Origin: Castanea sativa
Taxonomy: Eukaryota > Streptophyta > Magnoliopsida > Fagales > Fagaceae
Assembly: GCF_040712315.1 (NCBI RefSeq)
Contig: NC_134016.1
Location: 6,684,782 to 6,748,781, forward strand
Direction of reading: 5' to 3'
DNA length: 64,000 bases
In this document: positions 46,462-58,712 of the stretch, one piece after another
Layout of the letters: each line of letters begins with the position of its first letter
Position numbering within the stretch: position 1 is the first letter of the stretch
The notes under the pieces: generated by a model
What the model saw: only the letters and a program-made list of their open reading frames with translations
Database searches by the model: none
What the model was told of the DNA's origin: nothing
Program-made: the position numbers and the translations under genes

Positions 46462-48474
46462 ATGGCAGGCTTAGGCTCTCACCATGCAGAGTCACAAGGA
46501 TCACAACCGGAAGATCATTTCGAACGTCTTGAACATCGTAGGGATCGTGAGGGAAGCGTCCATACAGACTACCCAGGGGCTAGCCATACTCATGGAGGGG
46601 GTAGCGCTACCCACGATGAGGGTTCTAAATCCATGCAGAAGGAAATCAATCGTTTGAAGAGGAAGTTACGCCGTGCTAAACGTAAGGTTTCCCCGTCCTC
46701 GTCTAGTTCTTCCTCAGAGAAGGATAGGGGACTTGGGTACAGTTCAAGGTCATATTCCCCCACCAGCGCAACATCCTCCGGTGAGGAGGACGACCAGCCA
46801 ACCCGCAGACGTAAGAAGCTTCGTTCTAGGGGCTTAGGCAACGATACCATGAGTAGGGCGTTGCACCAACTCTCTAAATCTCCGTTTTCACGGAGGATTG
46901 AGAGGGGGAGGCTTCCCAGGAGGTTCACCCAGCCCACCTTTACCATCTATAATGGCCGGACTGATCCGGTGGAGCACGTGAGTCACTTCAACCAGAGGAT
47001 GGCAGTGCACTCTCACAACGAGACTTTGATGTGTAAAGTCTTCCCCTCCAGCTTGGGACCTGTGGCTATGAGATGGTTTAACGGTCTCAAATCGGGATCT
47101 GTAGGCTCATTTGGGGAACTAACTAGGGCATTTGCTTCGCGGTTCATTACGTGTAGCAGAGTCCCTCGGCCATTGGACTCGTTGCTATCCATGGCCATGA
47201 AGGAAGGGGAGACACTGAAAGCATACTCCGACCGATACTGGGAGATGTTTAATGAAATAGACGGCGACTTTGATGAGGTGGCGCTTAATACCTTTAAGGT
47301 GGGTCTCCCTACTGATCACGACCTAAGAAAGTCTTTGACGAAAAAGCCCGTCCGCAGCGTACGCCGTCTTATGGATCGTATTGATGAATACAAAAGGGTA
47401 GAGGAAGACCAGCAGCAGGGGAAAGGAAAGGAGAAGGTTATCCCGCAGGAGAGAAGGGATTTCAGGTCGGACAGATATCACAACAACAAGCCGAGGAGGG
47501 ATTACTTCGGACAATCCGGCTCGGCAGCACCTCAGGCTGTAAATACTGTGTTCCGAGAGCCAGTGCATCAGTTATTAGAAAAAGTTCGTAAAGAGCCCTT
47601 CTTCAGATGGCCCGGCAAGATGGCAGGGGACCCTGCGAGAAGAAATCAAAACCTTTTCTGTCAGTATCATCAGGATGTGGGCCACATTACTGAGAACTGT
47701 CGGACCCTGTGGAACCATCTAGAGCAGCTCGTCGGTGAGGGAAAGTTAAAGCAGCACTTGTGTCAGCCCACTGGGCAGGTCAGTCAAGTTGGTTCAAACA
47801 ACCAGAGGACCAGTTCATCTCGGCCAGCATTGGGAACAATTAATGTTATCTTCGCTGCACCTGGTAGAACCAGCTCAGGTCCCACTAGGGTGATGGCGGT
47901 TTCCCATCCGCAGGCCGAGGATGTGGGTAGCAGGCCGAAGAGATTAAAGGGCACTTTACCTGTCTTGGGTTTCTCCGAGGAGGATAAAGTAGGGACTATC
48001 CAGCCCCATGACGATGCTCTTGTGGTTACCCTCAGGATAGGGAATTATGATGTGAAAAGGGTGATGATAGATCAGGGCAGCGGTGTAGATATCATGTACC
48101 CTGATCTATTTAAAGGGCTAAGATTGGAGTTGGAAGATCTAACTCCTTACGATTCCCCACTTATAAGCTTCGAAGGAAGGGCCGTTGTGCCGAAGGGACA
48201 GATCCGTTTACCCGTTCAATCCGGCACAGAAACGGTTGAGGTAGATTTCATTGTGGTTGACGCGTACTCTCCATATACAGCCATCCTCGCCAGGCCATGG
48301 CTGCACGCTTTGGGAGCTGTCTCCTCTACCTTACATGTTAAGGTGAAATTCCCCTCGGGGGAGCATGTTGAGGAAATCCTCGGCAGCCAGGTAGTGGCTA
48401 GGCAATGCATATCGGCTGCGGTGCTTCGTCAGTCAGAAATTGAGTCATCAACCTTGCCCATCCAGGAGTCATAG
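46462..48474 (+). CDS. gag-pro: gag-protease of element B, intact, 670 aa
   Basis: The ATG is 46 bases after the LTR and opens MAGLGSHHAESQGSQPEDHF. Residues about 60-125 are basic and serine-rich. Residues about 155-310 form the retrotransposon Gag capsid-like region (FTIYNGRTDPVEH, MRWFNGLKSGSVGSF). C400-x2-H403-x4-H408-x4-C413 is a zinc-knuckle-like box of the kind used in this lineage. The aspartic protease active site is D537 in VMIDQGSGVDIM, with the second conserved strand AILARPWLHALG at about 608-619. It ends in TAG with the CAA UUA context and pol follows in the same frame. The products would be the virus-like particle shell and the maturation protease. It could package element A or related RNAs in trans. 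Confidence 0.95.
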   Translation: MAGLGSHHAESQGSQPEDHFERLEHRRDREGSVHTDYPGASHTHGGGSATHDEGSKSMQKEINRLKRKLRRAKRKVSPSSSSSSSEKDRGLGYSSRSYSPTSATSSGEEDDQPTRRRKKLRSRGLGNDTMSRALHQLSKSPFSRRIERGRLPRRFTQPTFTIYNGRTDPVEHVSHFNQRMAVHSHNETLMCKVFPSSLGPVAMRWFNGLKSGSVGSFGELTRAFASRFITCSRVPRPLDSLLSMAMKEGETLKAYSDRYWEMFNEIDGDFDEVALNTFKVGLPTDHDLRKSLTKKPVRSVRRLMDRIDEYKRVEEDQQQGKGKEKVIPQERRDFRSDRYHNNKPRRDYFGQSGSAAPQAVNTVFREPVHQLLEKVRKEPFFRWPGKMAGDPARRNQNLFCQYHQDVGHITENCRTLWNHLEQLVGEGKLKQHLCQPTGQVSQVGSNNQRTSSSRPALGTINVIFAAPGRTSSGPTRVMAVSHPQAEDVGSRPKRLKGTLPVLGFSEEDKVGTIQPHDDALVVTLRIGNYDVKRVMIDQGSGVDIMYPDLFKGLRLELEDLTPYDSPLISFEGRAVVPKGQIRLPVQSGTETVEVDFIVVDAYSPYTAILARPWLHALGAVSSTLHVKVKFPSGEHVEEILGSQVVARQCISAAVLRQSEIESSTLPIQES

Positions 48475-48480
48475 CAATTA
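48472..48480 (+). promoter_or_regulatory. UAG-CAA-UUA stop between gag-pro and pol
   Basis: Same nine bases as at 7598-7606. The frame after the stop stays open into pol (CAA TTA ACA GCT, ATG at 48505). A leaky UAG would give a Gag-Pol fusion of about 1775 residues in an undamaged element. Confidence 0.75.
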
Positions 48481-51400
48481 ACAGCTCCGGAGGCACTTGG
48501 AGCGATGACAGGAGACGAGGCTGTTTGTGAGGAGTTAGAGAAGTTTGTAATAACAGATGATCCAGAGAGGTTCTTCCAAGTTGGCATACTTTTGCCACAC
48601 CAAGAGAAGATGGAGTTGTTGAAATTTCTGAAGGATAATTTAGATGTCTTTGCGTGGGACCCCTATGAGGCTCCAGGCGTAGATCCGAACTTTATTTGTC
48701 ATCGTTTAAACGTTAATCCTGCCATTTTTCTGAGGAGGCAGCCACCTCGGCGATCTTCCCGAGAACATTCTGAGGCTGTGAAGGAAGAGGTTCTTAAACT
48801 CAAAAGGGCGGGGGCTATCAAAGAAGTTTTCTACCCTGAATGGTTGGCTCATACTGTTGTTGTTAAAAAGAAGAACGGCAAGTGGAGAGTATGTGTAGAC
48901 TTTACTGATCTGAACAAGGCCTGTCCTAAAGATTCGTTCCCAATGCCACGGATTGATCAACTGGTAGATGCTACTGTTGGACATCCTCGGATGAGTTTCT
49001 TGGACGCCTTCCAGGGTTACCACCAAATTCCCTTGGCGTTAGAGGATCAGGAGAAGACTGCTTTCATTACTCCAACCGAGAATCATCATTATAAGGTCAT
49101 GCCATTTGGATTAAAAAATGCTGGGGCTACTTATCAAAGAATGATGACCCGAATGTTTGAACAAAGAATCGGGGAAAACCATCGAAATATACGTGGATGA
49201 TATGGTGGTGAAGAGTAAGACAGTACCTTCACACATGACAGATCTGGCCGACACCTTCCAGATGCTAAGGAAGTATAAGTTGCGCCTTAACGCCTCCAAG
49301 TGTTCTTTTGGCGTGGGATCTGGAAAGTTCTTGGGATATATGATTACTCATAGGGGCATAGAGGTAAACCCAGTGCAGGTTAAGGCTATTCAGAATTTGC
49401 AGCCGCCTAGGAACCCAAAAGAGATTCAAAAATTGACTGGAATGATTGCTGCGTTGAATAGATTTATTTCTCGATCAGCTGACCGGTGCCGTCCTTTCTT
49501 TCAGCTGTTGAACAAGTGGAAAGGGTTTCAATGGACCGAGGACTGCGAGTTAGCTTTCCAACAGCTTAAGCTATATCTTTCTCGGCCACCTATTTTATCT
49601 CGCCCTGAGGTGGACGAGGTTTTATTCGCTTATCTGGCTGTGGCTATTCACGCGGTGAGCTTAGTCCTTATAAGGAATGAAAGCGGAGTACAGAGACCAA
49701 TCTACTACGTTAGTAAGTCCTTGAATGAGGCCGAGGTGCGCTATCTGCCCTTGGAAAAAGCACTTCTGGCTGTAGTCCACGCCACGCGCAAACTTCCTCA
49801 TTATTTCCAATCTCATACTGTGGTTGTTTTGACCCAGTTGCCTCTTAAGGCTGTGTTGCGTAGTGCTGATTATTCTCGGTGGTGGCAAAATGGGGAACCA
49901 TTTTGGGAGCCTTTGATGTTAAATACAAGCCTCGCACTTCGGTAAAGGGACAGGTCCTCGCTGATTTGGTGGCAGAGTTTACTGAACCATTGTTAGAAGA
50001 AACTTCAAGAGAAGCACACATGGGTCAAAAATCAGTTGGTGTGATCACAGCCGTATCGCCCTCGGCTTGGAGAGTTTATGTGGATGGGGCTGCTAATCAA
50101 AAAGGGTCTGGTGTTGGACTTGTTCTAATGTCCCCTGAAGGAATTGTCTTCGAAAAATCTTTGAGATTGGCCTTCTCGGCCACTAATAATGAGGCCGAGT
50201 ATGAAGCAGTCTTGGTAGGCATGCAAATGGTACATAAGATGGGTGGCAAGGAAATCCATGTGTTCTCGGACTCTCAGTTAGTTGTCGGCCAAGTCATGGG
50301 GACCATGGACGCTAGAGACCCCAGAATGCAGGAATATTTGGCCCAGGTCAAGCGTCAGCAGGCTGAATTCGACTCCTTTGCCTTAGCTCACGTCTCTAGG
50401 AGTGGAAACACTCATGCAGATTCTTTGGCTACGTTGGCAACATCCTCGGCTCAAGGTCTACCAAGGGTTATTCTCGTTGAGGATCTGGTAGAACCTTCTC
50501 TTGTAACTGCTAACGCACCTCGCATCCATCTAATAAGGCCTGGTCCTAGTTGGATGGATTCGATCATATCTTTTCTTAAAAATGACATTCTTCCCGTAGA
50601 CAGGGTTGAAGCAGAAAAGGTACGTCAAAAGGCGCCGCGTTTCTGGTTGTCCGAGGACCAGAAGCTATACAAACGATCCTTTTCAGGACCGTATTTGTTG
50701 TGTGTGCACCCTGAATCAACAGAAACATTAATGGAGGAACTGCATGAGGGAATTTGTGGGAGCCACACTGGGGGAAGATCCTTAGCCCATAGAGCCCTGA
50801 CTCAGGGTTATTGGTGGCCTAATATGCAGAGGGAGGCTCAGGATTATGCCAAAAAATGTGATCAATGTCAGAGGTTCGCCCCTAATATCCACCAACCTGG
50901 AGGGGTTCTTAACCCTCTCTCCAGCCCTTGGCCTTTTGCACAGTGGGCTTGGACATTGTAGGGCCATTTCCGAGAGCTGCTGGCAACAAAAGATGGCTGC
51001 TCGTGGGAACAGACTACTTCACTAAATGGGTTGAAGCTGAGCCCTTAGCCAATATCCGAGATGTTGATTCAAAGAAATTTATATGGAAAAATATTGTTAC
51101 TCGATTTGGTATACCGCACACACTTATCTCAGACAATGGCGTTCAATTTGACAGCAACGCCTTTAGGCAATATTGTGGTGACATGGGTATCATAAATAGA
51201 TATTCTACCCCAGCTTATCCTCGAGGAAACGGGCAGGCCGAGGCCGTTAACAAGGTCATAGTCAACGGGCTCAAGAAGAGGTTGGATGATGCGAAAGGCA
51301 AATGGGTAGAAGAGCTCCCTCACGTCCTGTGGACGTATCGGACCACACCGCGCAGATCCACTGGAGAAACGCCATTCTCTATGACTTATGGAGCCGAGGC

Positions 51401-51788
51401 GGTGATACCATTGGAATCTGGTTTTCCTACTCTAAAGACAAGTTCTTTTAGCCCAGAGAATAACAAGGGACTTCTAGAGAAAGATCTTGATTTACTTGAG
51501 GAACGGCGTGAGGCAGCTATGGTCCAAATGGCCTATTATCAGCAGAAGTTAAAACGAGGATATGATGCCTACGTGAAGCTAAGGCCACTCGCGCCTGGTG
51601 ATCTTGTATTAAGGAAAGTTGTAGGCACTTCTAAGAACCCAGCTTGGGGTAAGCTAGGACCTAACTGGGAAGGCCCCTATCGCATTGTTTCAATAGCAGG
51701 CATAGGGTCGTATAGGCTAGCTGACCTAGACGAACGAATTGTACCACGTCCATGGAATGTAAATAATCTTAGAAGGTATTATTATTAA
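48475..51788 (+). pseudogene. pol: pol of element B with three frameshifts
   Basis: Domains are as in element A: RT with YVDD at 49190-49201, decayed first RNase H, complete second RNase H (about 50060-50470), integrase with the zinc box and DDE (about 50700-51570), and WNVNNLRRYY at the end. Comparison with A shows a one-base insertion near 49160-49172 just before YVDD, a one-base deletion near 49873-49880 at the end of the first RNase H, and a one-base deletion near 50943-50948 in integrase. Unlike A it has no nonsense codon at the positions of 7727 and 8384. Confidence 0.94.
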
Positions 51789-51851
51789 TGAAAATGAGCT
51801 TTTGTCAATTAATATTTCAAAGTTATGAGTAGCTCTGATTTTTGAAGTTAT

Positions 51852-52922
51852 AATTTTTAAGAATCAAACAGAAACTTGGTTAAGTGCAGTCCTCGGACCA
51901 CAAACCTTGTGGAAATTGATGTCTTGTCATTTGTTAAACAGAACCTTAGTTATGCCGGGTCTTCGGACCTCCTACTTTGGGAAAATTAACATTTGAAGTT
52001 ATCATTTTTAAGAATCAAACAGAAACTTGGTTAAGTGCAGTCCTCGGACCACAAACCTTGTGGAAATTGATGTCTTGTCATTTGTTAAACAGAACCTTAG
52101 TTATGCCGGGTCTTCGGACCTCCTACTTTTGGAAAATTAACATGTGAAGTTATAATGTTAAAGAATCAATCCTAAACTTGGTTAAGTGCAGTCCTCGGAC
52201 CACAAACCTTGTGGAAATTGATGTCTTGTCATTTGTTAAACAGAACCTTAGTTATGCCGGGTCTTCGGACCTCCTACTTTGGGAAAATTAACATCTGAAG
52301 TTATAATTTTTAAGAATCAAACAGAAACTTGGTTAAGTGCAGTCCTCGGACCACAAACCTTGTGGAAATTGATGTCTTGTCATTTGTTAAACAGAACCTT
52401 AGTTATGTCGGGTCTTCGGACCTCCTACTTTAGGAAAATTAACATTTGAAGTTATAATTTTTAAGAATCAAACGGAAACTTGGTTAAGTGCAGTCCTCGG
52501 ACCACAAACCTTGTGGAAATTGATGTCTTGTCATTTGTTAAACAGAACCTTAGTTATGCCAGGTCTTCGGACCTCCTACTTTGGGAAAATTAACATTTGA
52601 AGTTATAATTTTTAAGAATCAAACAGAAACTTGGTTAAGTGCAGTCCTCGGACCACAAACCTTGTGGAAATTGATGTCTTGTCATTTGTTAAACAGAACC
52701 TTAGTTATGCCGGGTCTTCGGACCTCCTACTTTGGGAAAATTAACATTTGAAGTTATCATTTTTAAGAATCAAACAGAAACTTGGTTAAGTGCAGTCCTC
52801 GTACCATAAACCTTGTGGAAATTGATGTCTTGTCATTTGTTAAACAGAACCTTAGTTATGCCGGGTCTTCGGATCTCCTACTTTGGGAAAATTAACATTT
52901 GAAGTTATAATTTTTAAGAATC
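51852..52922 (+). repeat. 151-bp tandem array in element B, 7 units
   Basis: The marker cttggttaag recurs at 51875, 52026, 52177, 52328, 52479, 52630 and 52781, an exact period of 151. A decayed eighth start is at about 52931. Most units read ttatgccggg where element A has ttatgtcggg, so each array was homogenised separately. The third unit has a variant junction (aatcaatcctaaact). Confidence 0.96.
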
Positions 52923-53433
52923 AAACGGAAAATTGGTTAAGTCTTATCTTCGGACCACAACTTTGATCAAGGTTGTCTCCTTATTATGTCTGGATGTTAA
53001 TGCGTTACTGTTAAGTTTCATATCTTTGGTTGTTAAGCAATTTTGTGTAAGGAACGGTCCTCGGATCTTACATCCTACTAGAAACAGTGTTATGCATTAT
53101 AAGGGTTTAATCGTTATATGAAGTCCTCTCTTCTTTTTAATCAAGGCATTGTTTAAATATATTAACCATGTCACCTTTTATTAAATCTTTAATAATATGC
53201 GTGTGATTATATGAAAGTTATGATTGTGCAATCCTTGGAGTTAGATTTGTTTACTCTAAGAAATTTTTGTTATGTGCTAATGGCAATCTTTATAACAAAT
53301 ACAAAAAAAAAGTAAAGTAAAAACAGATACAACCCAAGTGAAAAACAAAATGAAATTGTCCTTCATTAATTAGTCAAAAATACATTACATATATAATTCA
53401 AACATAGAAAAAGAGAAATCCTAAAGATAAGTC

Positions 53434-55983
53434 CTAAGCCTTTGGAGGGGGGTCTTGCTGAGAGGTACTGGTGCCCTCGGTCTCTCTCAACTCCAGCTCA
53501 AAAGGAGTCAAAACTTGCTTTCCTTTATCTGCTGTCTTCGTTGGAAGGACGTTGGGTTCCACTATCTGGCTCAAGTCCTTCTCTGCATCCCCTTCTCCTT
53601 CCTTCTCTTTGTTGGAACCAGAGGGTTCTGTAGGATTAGGAACTTGCTGTGGGACCACCGGAGGTAGAGCAGGAAGAGTTGTCTCGGGGGTAGGAGTAGC
53701 AGCAGGAGCCTCTTCAATCTCCTGTATTTCTAGGGGAAGCCAAACGTTCTCGGACTTCCTCAGATCCGAAGATTAGGGAACTCCTGCTACGTTTAAAGCT
53801 TCCCCCCATACTTTTTGACAGTATTCGCGGCATAAAGCCGCGAACTCCTCTGTCAGCTGCTCCTCTGTGGTTGCTACCCCTTCATCGAAACTTGCCTGCT
53901 TGGCAGCTTGGAGAGAGAGTTGGAAGGAGCTGGCTTCTTTCTTCATCAACGCCAGTTCCTTCTTCAGATCCGAGCACTCCCTCTGAGCTTGGGAGAGCTC
54001 TTCATCTCTTTCACGAAGGAGCTTGCGATGTCCTTCTATCTGGGTCTTCATAGTCTTCAAGTTTGACTCGACCCCATTTTTCACTCTCCTCAGATCCGCC
54101 ACCTCCGAGGTCAGCTTCTCGTTCTCAGCAAGGGCTGTACCCAAGGACTTCTCAGTCTCTAGCCTGATTTCGAGCTCAGTTCTGGCTATTTTCCGAGTGT
54201 CTTCAATAAACTTCTCAGCTACAAAGACCTCCTGAATAGCCTGTAACAAAGTATGATGGAGTTAGGAATAGTAAAAAACAAACTTACTTATAAATATTGT
54301 TAAAAGTGGAATCTTCCTAAAAAAGGAGAAAAACTTACCAGCGCTAAGTCTCTTTTTAGTGAGAGAAATAGTTGTGGCTGACCCATTTTTTCCAAGGTCT
54401 CCATGTCCTTGGGCAGCAGGAGAGGGCGTTCCAAGACCTCGGCCAGGTGGTGGGCATGGCCTTGTTGAACCGCCCTTATACTGGACTGGCAGGAGATGGG
54501 TGCGCCGTCCGGTCTTAGATCGGGGGACCAGGTGGTCTGTGCTCGGCACACTTCAGCCTCATCCCTAAATTCCCCGATTTCAACTGAACGGGCCCTACCC
54601 TTGCCCTTGTCCAGCTTCTGCTGCTGGGCCGGTGGGAGTTGTTGTCGTGGTTTCTTGGGGTCTTTATTAATCGTCCCCTCATTATCCCCCTTCCTCTTCT
54701 TCTTGGGATCCTCGGCTGGCAGTTTTGGCTCAGCTGGAGGAGGAAGAGGTGGTAAAGCTGGGGGAACTTGGGACGTCCCCGTCTTTTTCTCTACCACCTT
54801 AGCAGCTCTGTTGGTGAGGAGACCTTGCATTCTTCCCATATCTTCTTCGGATTCGTCCTCGGGTAGGGCAACCACAAACCCTGCAATTCCAGAGGCCTCG
54901 GCGGCTTCTTCCTCCTCGTCGGAAAGTACCACAAACTAGTTCCCACGAGGTCTCTCGGTGTCTTCGAGATAGAATTGATCTATCTCGTCGTCAAGTGTGT
55001 GCAAAGAAGACATCTGCTCTTCTGGAACGACAGTTGCTTGTGAGTGCACAGCAAGGGGAATTGCTGCTATAGGCTGGTTGTACAAAACGGTGTTAGGAGC
55101 GTCCGGGAGGTCGCGGTCGTCTAAAAAGTTCGGCCGGGCTACGTTTATTTTTCTTCGTCTCCGGTCACCCGCGATTATGGCGTTTTCTATTTACTGGAAA
55201 TCTGAGGAGATGGGATCGTATCCTAAAATCAAATGGGCGGCTCTAAGTTGTAGGTCCTCGCTGACGAACACCTCGGAGCGAAGTACTCGGTTTAGATCCG
55301 CGACGTTACAGTGACTCAGACGAGGACGCACTTGTCTCTTATCTGCAAAAAAGGCATCAAAACAAACAAACTTGGTTAGATTCACACAGATATTTAACAA
55401 GTTTAAGTAAGTATGAATACGCATTTCTGTGTGTGTTAGAAGAAGTTGTGTTGTGGGGAGATTAATCCTACGGCATCGCACCTGGATCCCCCCACTCAAC
55501 TGGGCAGTGGAGGCCGTCGTGCCAGTTCCCAGACACGATCAAGTAGTCGTCCTTCATGCCTTTGTTGGATTTGGGCAGACAGGAGATTAGCCTAACGGTG
55601 CTGGACCGAGACTTAATATAATAACCTACCTTAGAAAGTTTATGGGACTCATATAGGAACACGACATCGTGCCATGTAAGGTTTAAACCCATCTGCTCGT
55701 TTAGAGCATTTACACTACCCAAAACTCTAAAAACGTTTGGGAGGCACTGATCGGGACACAACCGGTGGTTGCGAAGGTATTCCCTGGTTACAGGTCTTAT
55801 TGGGAGGGTCATCCCACCCTCTATAAAGGCTATCATTGGGATGATAACCTCTCCCTCTTTCCTAGAACCGGCCACGGCTTCTGCCGGGCAATATTTTAGT
55901 CCTACATCGCTGGGAATACGGTATTTGGCCCTAAAGCCTTCCATCCCAGCGACGGTATCCACTAGACACTTAAACCTACCCAT
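53434..55983 (-). pseudogene. Antisense three-exon gene of element B with three nonsense codons
   Basis: Exons 55983-55482, 55342-54339 and 54240-53434 have exactly the same lengths as in element A (502, 1004, 807 nt) and all four splice dinucleotides are kept. Premature stops lie at 55191-55193, 54936-54938 and 53773-53775, all from base substitutions. The PKKKRK signal and coiled coil remain in the sequence. Exon 1 alone (171-residue frame if read into the intron) is still open. With length and splice sites conserved, the gene was under coding constraint until recently. Confidence 0.85.
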
Positions 55984-56391
55984 TAGAAAGGAACGAAAGG
56001 CTAAACTCTAAAAGGGAGAATATTTACGAAGACAGCCGAGGACTGTGTCCGAGGAGAAAAGGTTAAGAATAGAGAGAGCAAGAACTTACAAAAGTTGAAG
56101 GTACAAGTTTCCACGGTTTTCTGCTGGTAAAGAATGATTGTTGGTGTTTTGATGGGATTGATCCCTGATGAATTAAATGAAGGCGCAGGTTCCCGAAGCG
56201 TCACGACGTGCGAAAAGGCGGCCTCGAAATTATATTTGTCCCGCCTAAAATTTCGTGGAGTAACGAGGACCGTTGGATGCCCATCTCACCGTTGAACATG
56301 GGAGACAAAGAGTAACTTACAGTAATAAATGCGCGCGTTTTTGAAAATAAAACCGCCAAGTGGCATCTTCTGGGATGCGAAACGATTTCCA

Positions 56392-56397
56392 CACGTG
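56392..56397 (-). promoter_or_regulatory. G-box upstream of the antisense gene, element B
   Basis: CACGTG at the same place as in element A, about 410 bp upstream of the antisense ATG. Confidence 0.4.
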
Positions 56398-56480
56398 CCA
56401 TCACTTATAAAGTGTGTGGAGTGGATCCTCGTTAGGTCAAAACCTTATTTTTCTCCTCGGATGTCGAAAATTAGAGTTTT

Positions 56481-56490
56481 GAGGGGCTAT
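56481..56490 (+). promoter_or_regulatory. Polypurine tract of element B
   Basis: gaggggctat directly precedes the 3' LTR, identical to element A. Confidence 0.7.
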
Positions 56491-57207
56491 TGTGTGGAGT
56501 AAATAGACCTTGATAGGAATATGGGCTGTTGGGTCATGCTAAGGAAGGCCGACCTGCTCTTGGGTTTAGGACTTGTTAGTACTATGGGTCGGCCCATACG
56601 CCGAGGGTCCGAGGATCCAGCCGAGGATGATTTTTCCCTTTGGAGTTAGGAAAGGACACGGACAAAACTAATGGTTGAAGGGGGTGAACCCTTGAATGTC
56701 CTAGAAGCACCGTTGTTGGAAAAATGTCAAAGATAAAGGCTGCTACCTCCACATTAAAGATCCTGCACCTACCACCCTGGCCGCATTAATGGGGAAGTGA
56801 CACTTAAACAGTGGAAGGGAAACTTCTAGTTACTGTTCAAAGGCACTAAGAAAAGAAATATCTAGGCTAAGGGAGGAGTTGGGGCGACACGTGTACAAAG
56901 TATTAAAAAGAGGAGTATTTAAGGAGGAAACTGGAACAGAAACAGGGACGGACTTTTTGTAACCTAAAAAGAAAAAAGACAAAGAGAAAGATATAATATA
57001 AGAACAGCTCTCGGCTTACATCCGAGGAGGCCGATTTACAATATTCCTTGTTGTTTCCAAGTATTTGCAATCTTTAGTTTGTCATTTAATCCCCACACAC
57101 TTCTAACCTGGGTTTCAAGCCCACACTCTACAAATTCATATTGTTTAAGGCTCATTGGGCCTGGGCCCATAACTGTTCTTGGGGCCAGGTGCACTTGTGC
57201 ACTTATA
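56491..57207 (+). repeat. 3' LTR of element B
   Basis: 717 bp, TGTGTGGAG to gtgcacttaTA (terminal CA mutated to TA), followed by GTTAC. About six differences from the 5' LTR. Confidence 0.95.
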
Positions 57208-57212
57208 GTTAC

Positions 57213-58571
57213 TATAGCAACAAGTTAAACATAAACCATATTTATATGAAGTGATAAACGAATAGAGTATGAAAATAGGGTGTATTGTTAAGTAGTATGC
57301 TAAAATAGATAAAATATCTTTTAGGTATATTAAATTTTAAATTTTTTAACACATCAAATGTGTTTGTGGGCTTAGTCTTAAGTGGGAATTTTTTTTTCGT
57401 TTCTTGTTTCTTTTTTGAGAGGACTATTAGCAGGACTTTTTTTTTAGAGAAGAAGTAGGAATTATTTCTAAATTGACTACATTAAACTATACACTTTACT
57501 ATTATTGTATATATAGGTATATACAAGGATATGTTGTAATAATGATGTTTGAGTTTGGAGAATATGATTATATAAAGTGAAAATTCAAGTTCTGGAATTT
57601 TCTAAGTGAAAATTTGAAAATTTGAATTTTCTAGAATTTTCTGGTGACTATTCCTAAAGGTTGAAGAGGTTTCAATCTTTGTTAACCGTTTGATGAAAAA
57701 ATAACTAACTCTCCATACGTGCATTTTCATGAAATATAACCCTATGGGTATGAATAGAGGTTTATGTTCACTTGAAAAATAACTAACTCTCCATACGTGC
57801 CTTTTTTATGAAACATAACCTTATGGATATAAATAGAGGCTTATATTCACTTGAATAATAATAAAAAAAACTCCACAAAAAATAAAAAGTTTGAGAGAAA
57901 CACAAGAAATTCTGTGGTCATTCTCCCAAATTGCTATTTGTAGAACCCAACATCTTGGTTATATCTTGGAAACAAATTTGCAATAACCCTTTAGCAACAA
58001 AAGTGTAGGGGACAAATATTGTTTAAGGAAAACAATATAGTGCCTCCAAGTTATTTATTTTCTGTTTGTGTTTTATGTTAACATTGTTCTTCCATTATTA
58101 TTTTGTGTAATATTCCCCAACAACTACTATATACTCAAACATAAAGTAACGAAAACAAAGCAGAAAAACTAAAGATAAAAACTTAGAGACCGAAAATAAA
58201 GAAAAAGTTTGAAAACTAAAGACAAAATATTAAAGCCTGAATTTAAAAAAATAAAAAAATATTGAAACTAAATAAAGAGACTCACCAAGATGATTTTATT
58301 GATACTCTTGGTCTCAGAGAAGAACCTCTTTACCAATTATAGCACAATAATGCAAGAAAAGAAAATTTAAAAGAAAATGATAAAATTCATGTTTGAAACG
58401 ATTGTAAGCACTAAGGATGTCAAGTGTACACGTTTGTTCCTCCATTGACTATGCTCGTAAATATAAGTCAAAATCCTAAAGAGACGAGCCATTTTATTCT
58501 ACCTGCTACGGCTTGAGCCCACAAACTAGCACAATAAGGATAGCAAGCACACATGGGACTTGGTGCTAGCA
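57213..58571 (+). other. Duplicated non-coding flank
   Basis: Matches copy A from 1510 onward but lacks SINE 1 and the 2221 MITE. About 57500-58130 is extra relative to A and includes two similar phrases (aataactaactctccatacgtgc at 57700 and 57777; aatagaggtttatgttcactt and aatagaggcttatattcactt), an imperfect 77-bp tandem repeat. No gene seen. Confidence 0.6.
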
Positions 58572-58580
58572 ACATGTCAC

Positions 58581-58629
58581 TTTTTTTTTTTTTTTTTTTT
58601 AATTTTATTATCCAAGGGTGTGTGATCGT
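58581..58629 (-). mobile_element. Internally deleted SINE (partner of SINE copy 2)
   Basis: Only the T-run tail and the outer end (ccaagggtgtgtgatcgt) remain, between perfect 9-bp repeats acatgtcac (58572-58580 and 58630-58638). Confidence 0.7.
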
Positions 58630-58712
58630 ACATGTCACATGTTAAGTCACTTGCTAGGTGAAAATAAAGCCACTTCTTGGATTGGATAGAAAAAAGTTTC
58701 GTCACCATAAGG

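Larger units (their letters stand above)
45699..57207 (+). mobile_element. Element B: Ty3/gypsy (Tat-type) LTR retrotransposon, 11.5 kb
   Basis: Same family and layout as element A, with its own insertion site and a clean GTTAC target duplication (45694-45698 and 57208-57212). The LTRs are both 717 bp with about six differences, so the insertion is recent. Gag-pro is intact; pol has three frameshifts and the antisense gene three nonsense codons. From the gag ATG to the pol stop both elements span 5327 bp, with net indels of one base each. It is about 443 bp shorter than A, explained mostly by three fewer tandem units. Confidence 0.96.

Noticed and set aside
54262..54568. Frames at 54262-54549 (minus) and 54359-54568 (plus)
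   Set aside because: Out-of-frame shadows of exon 2 of the antisense gene in element B.
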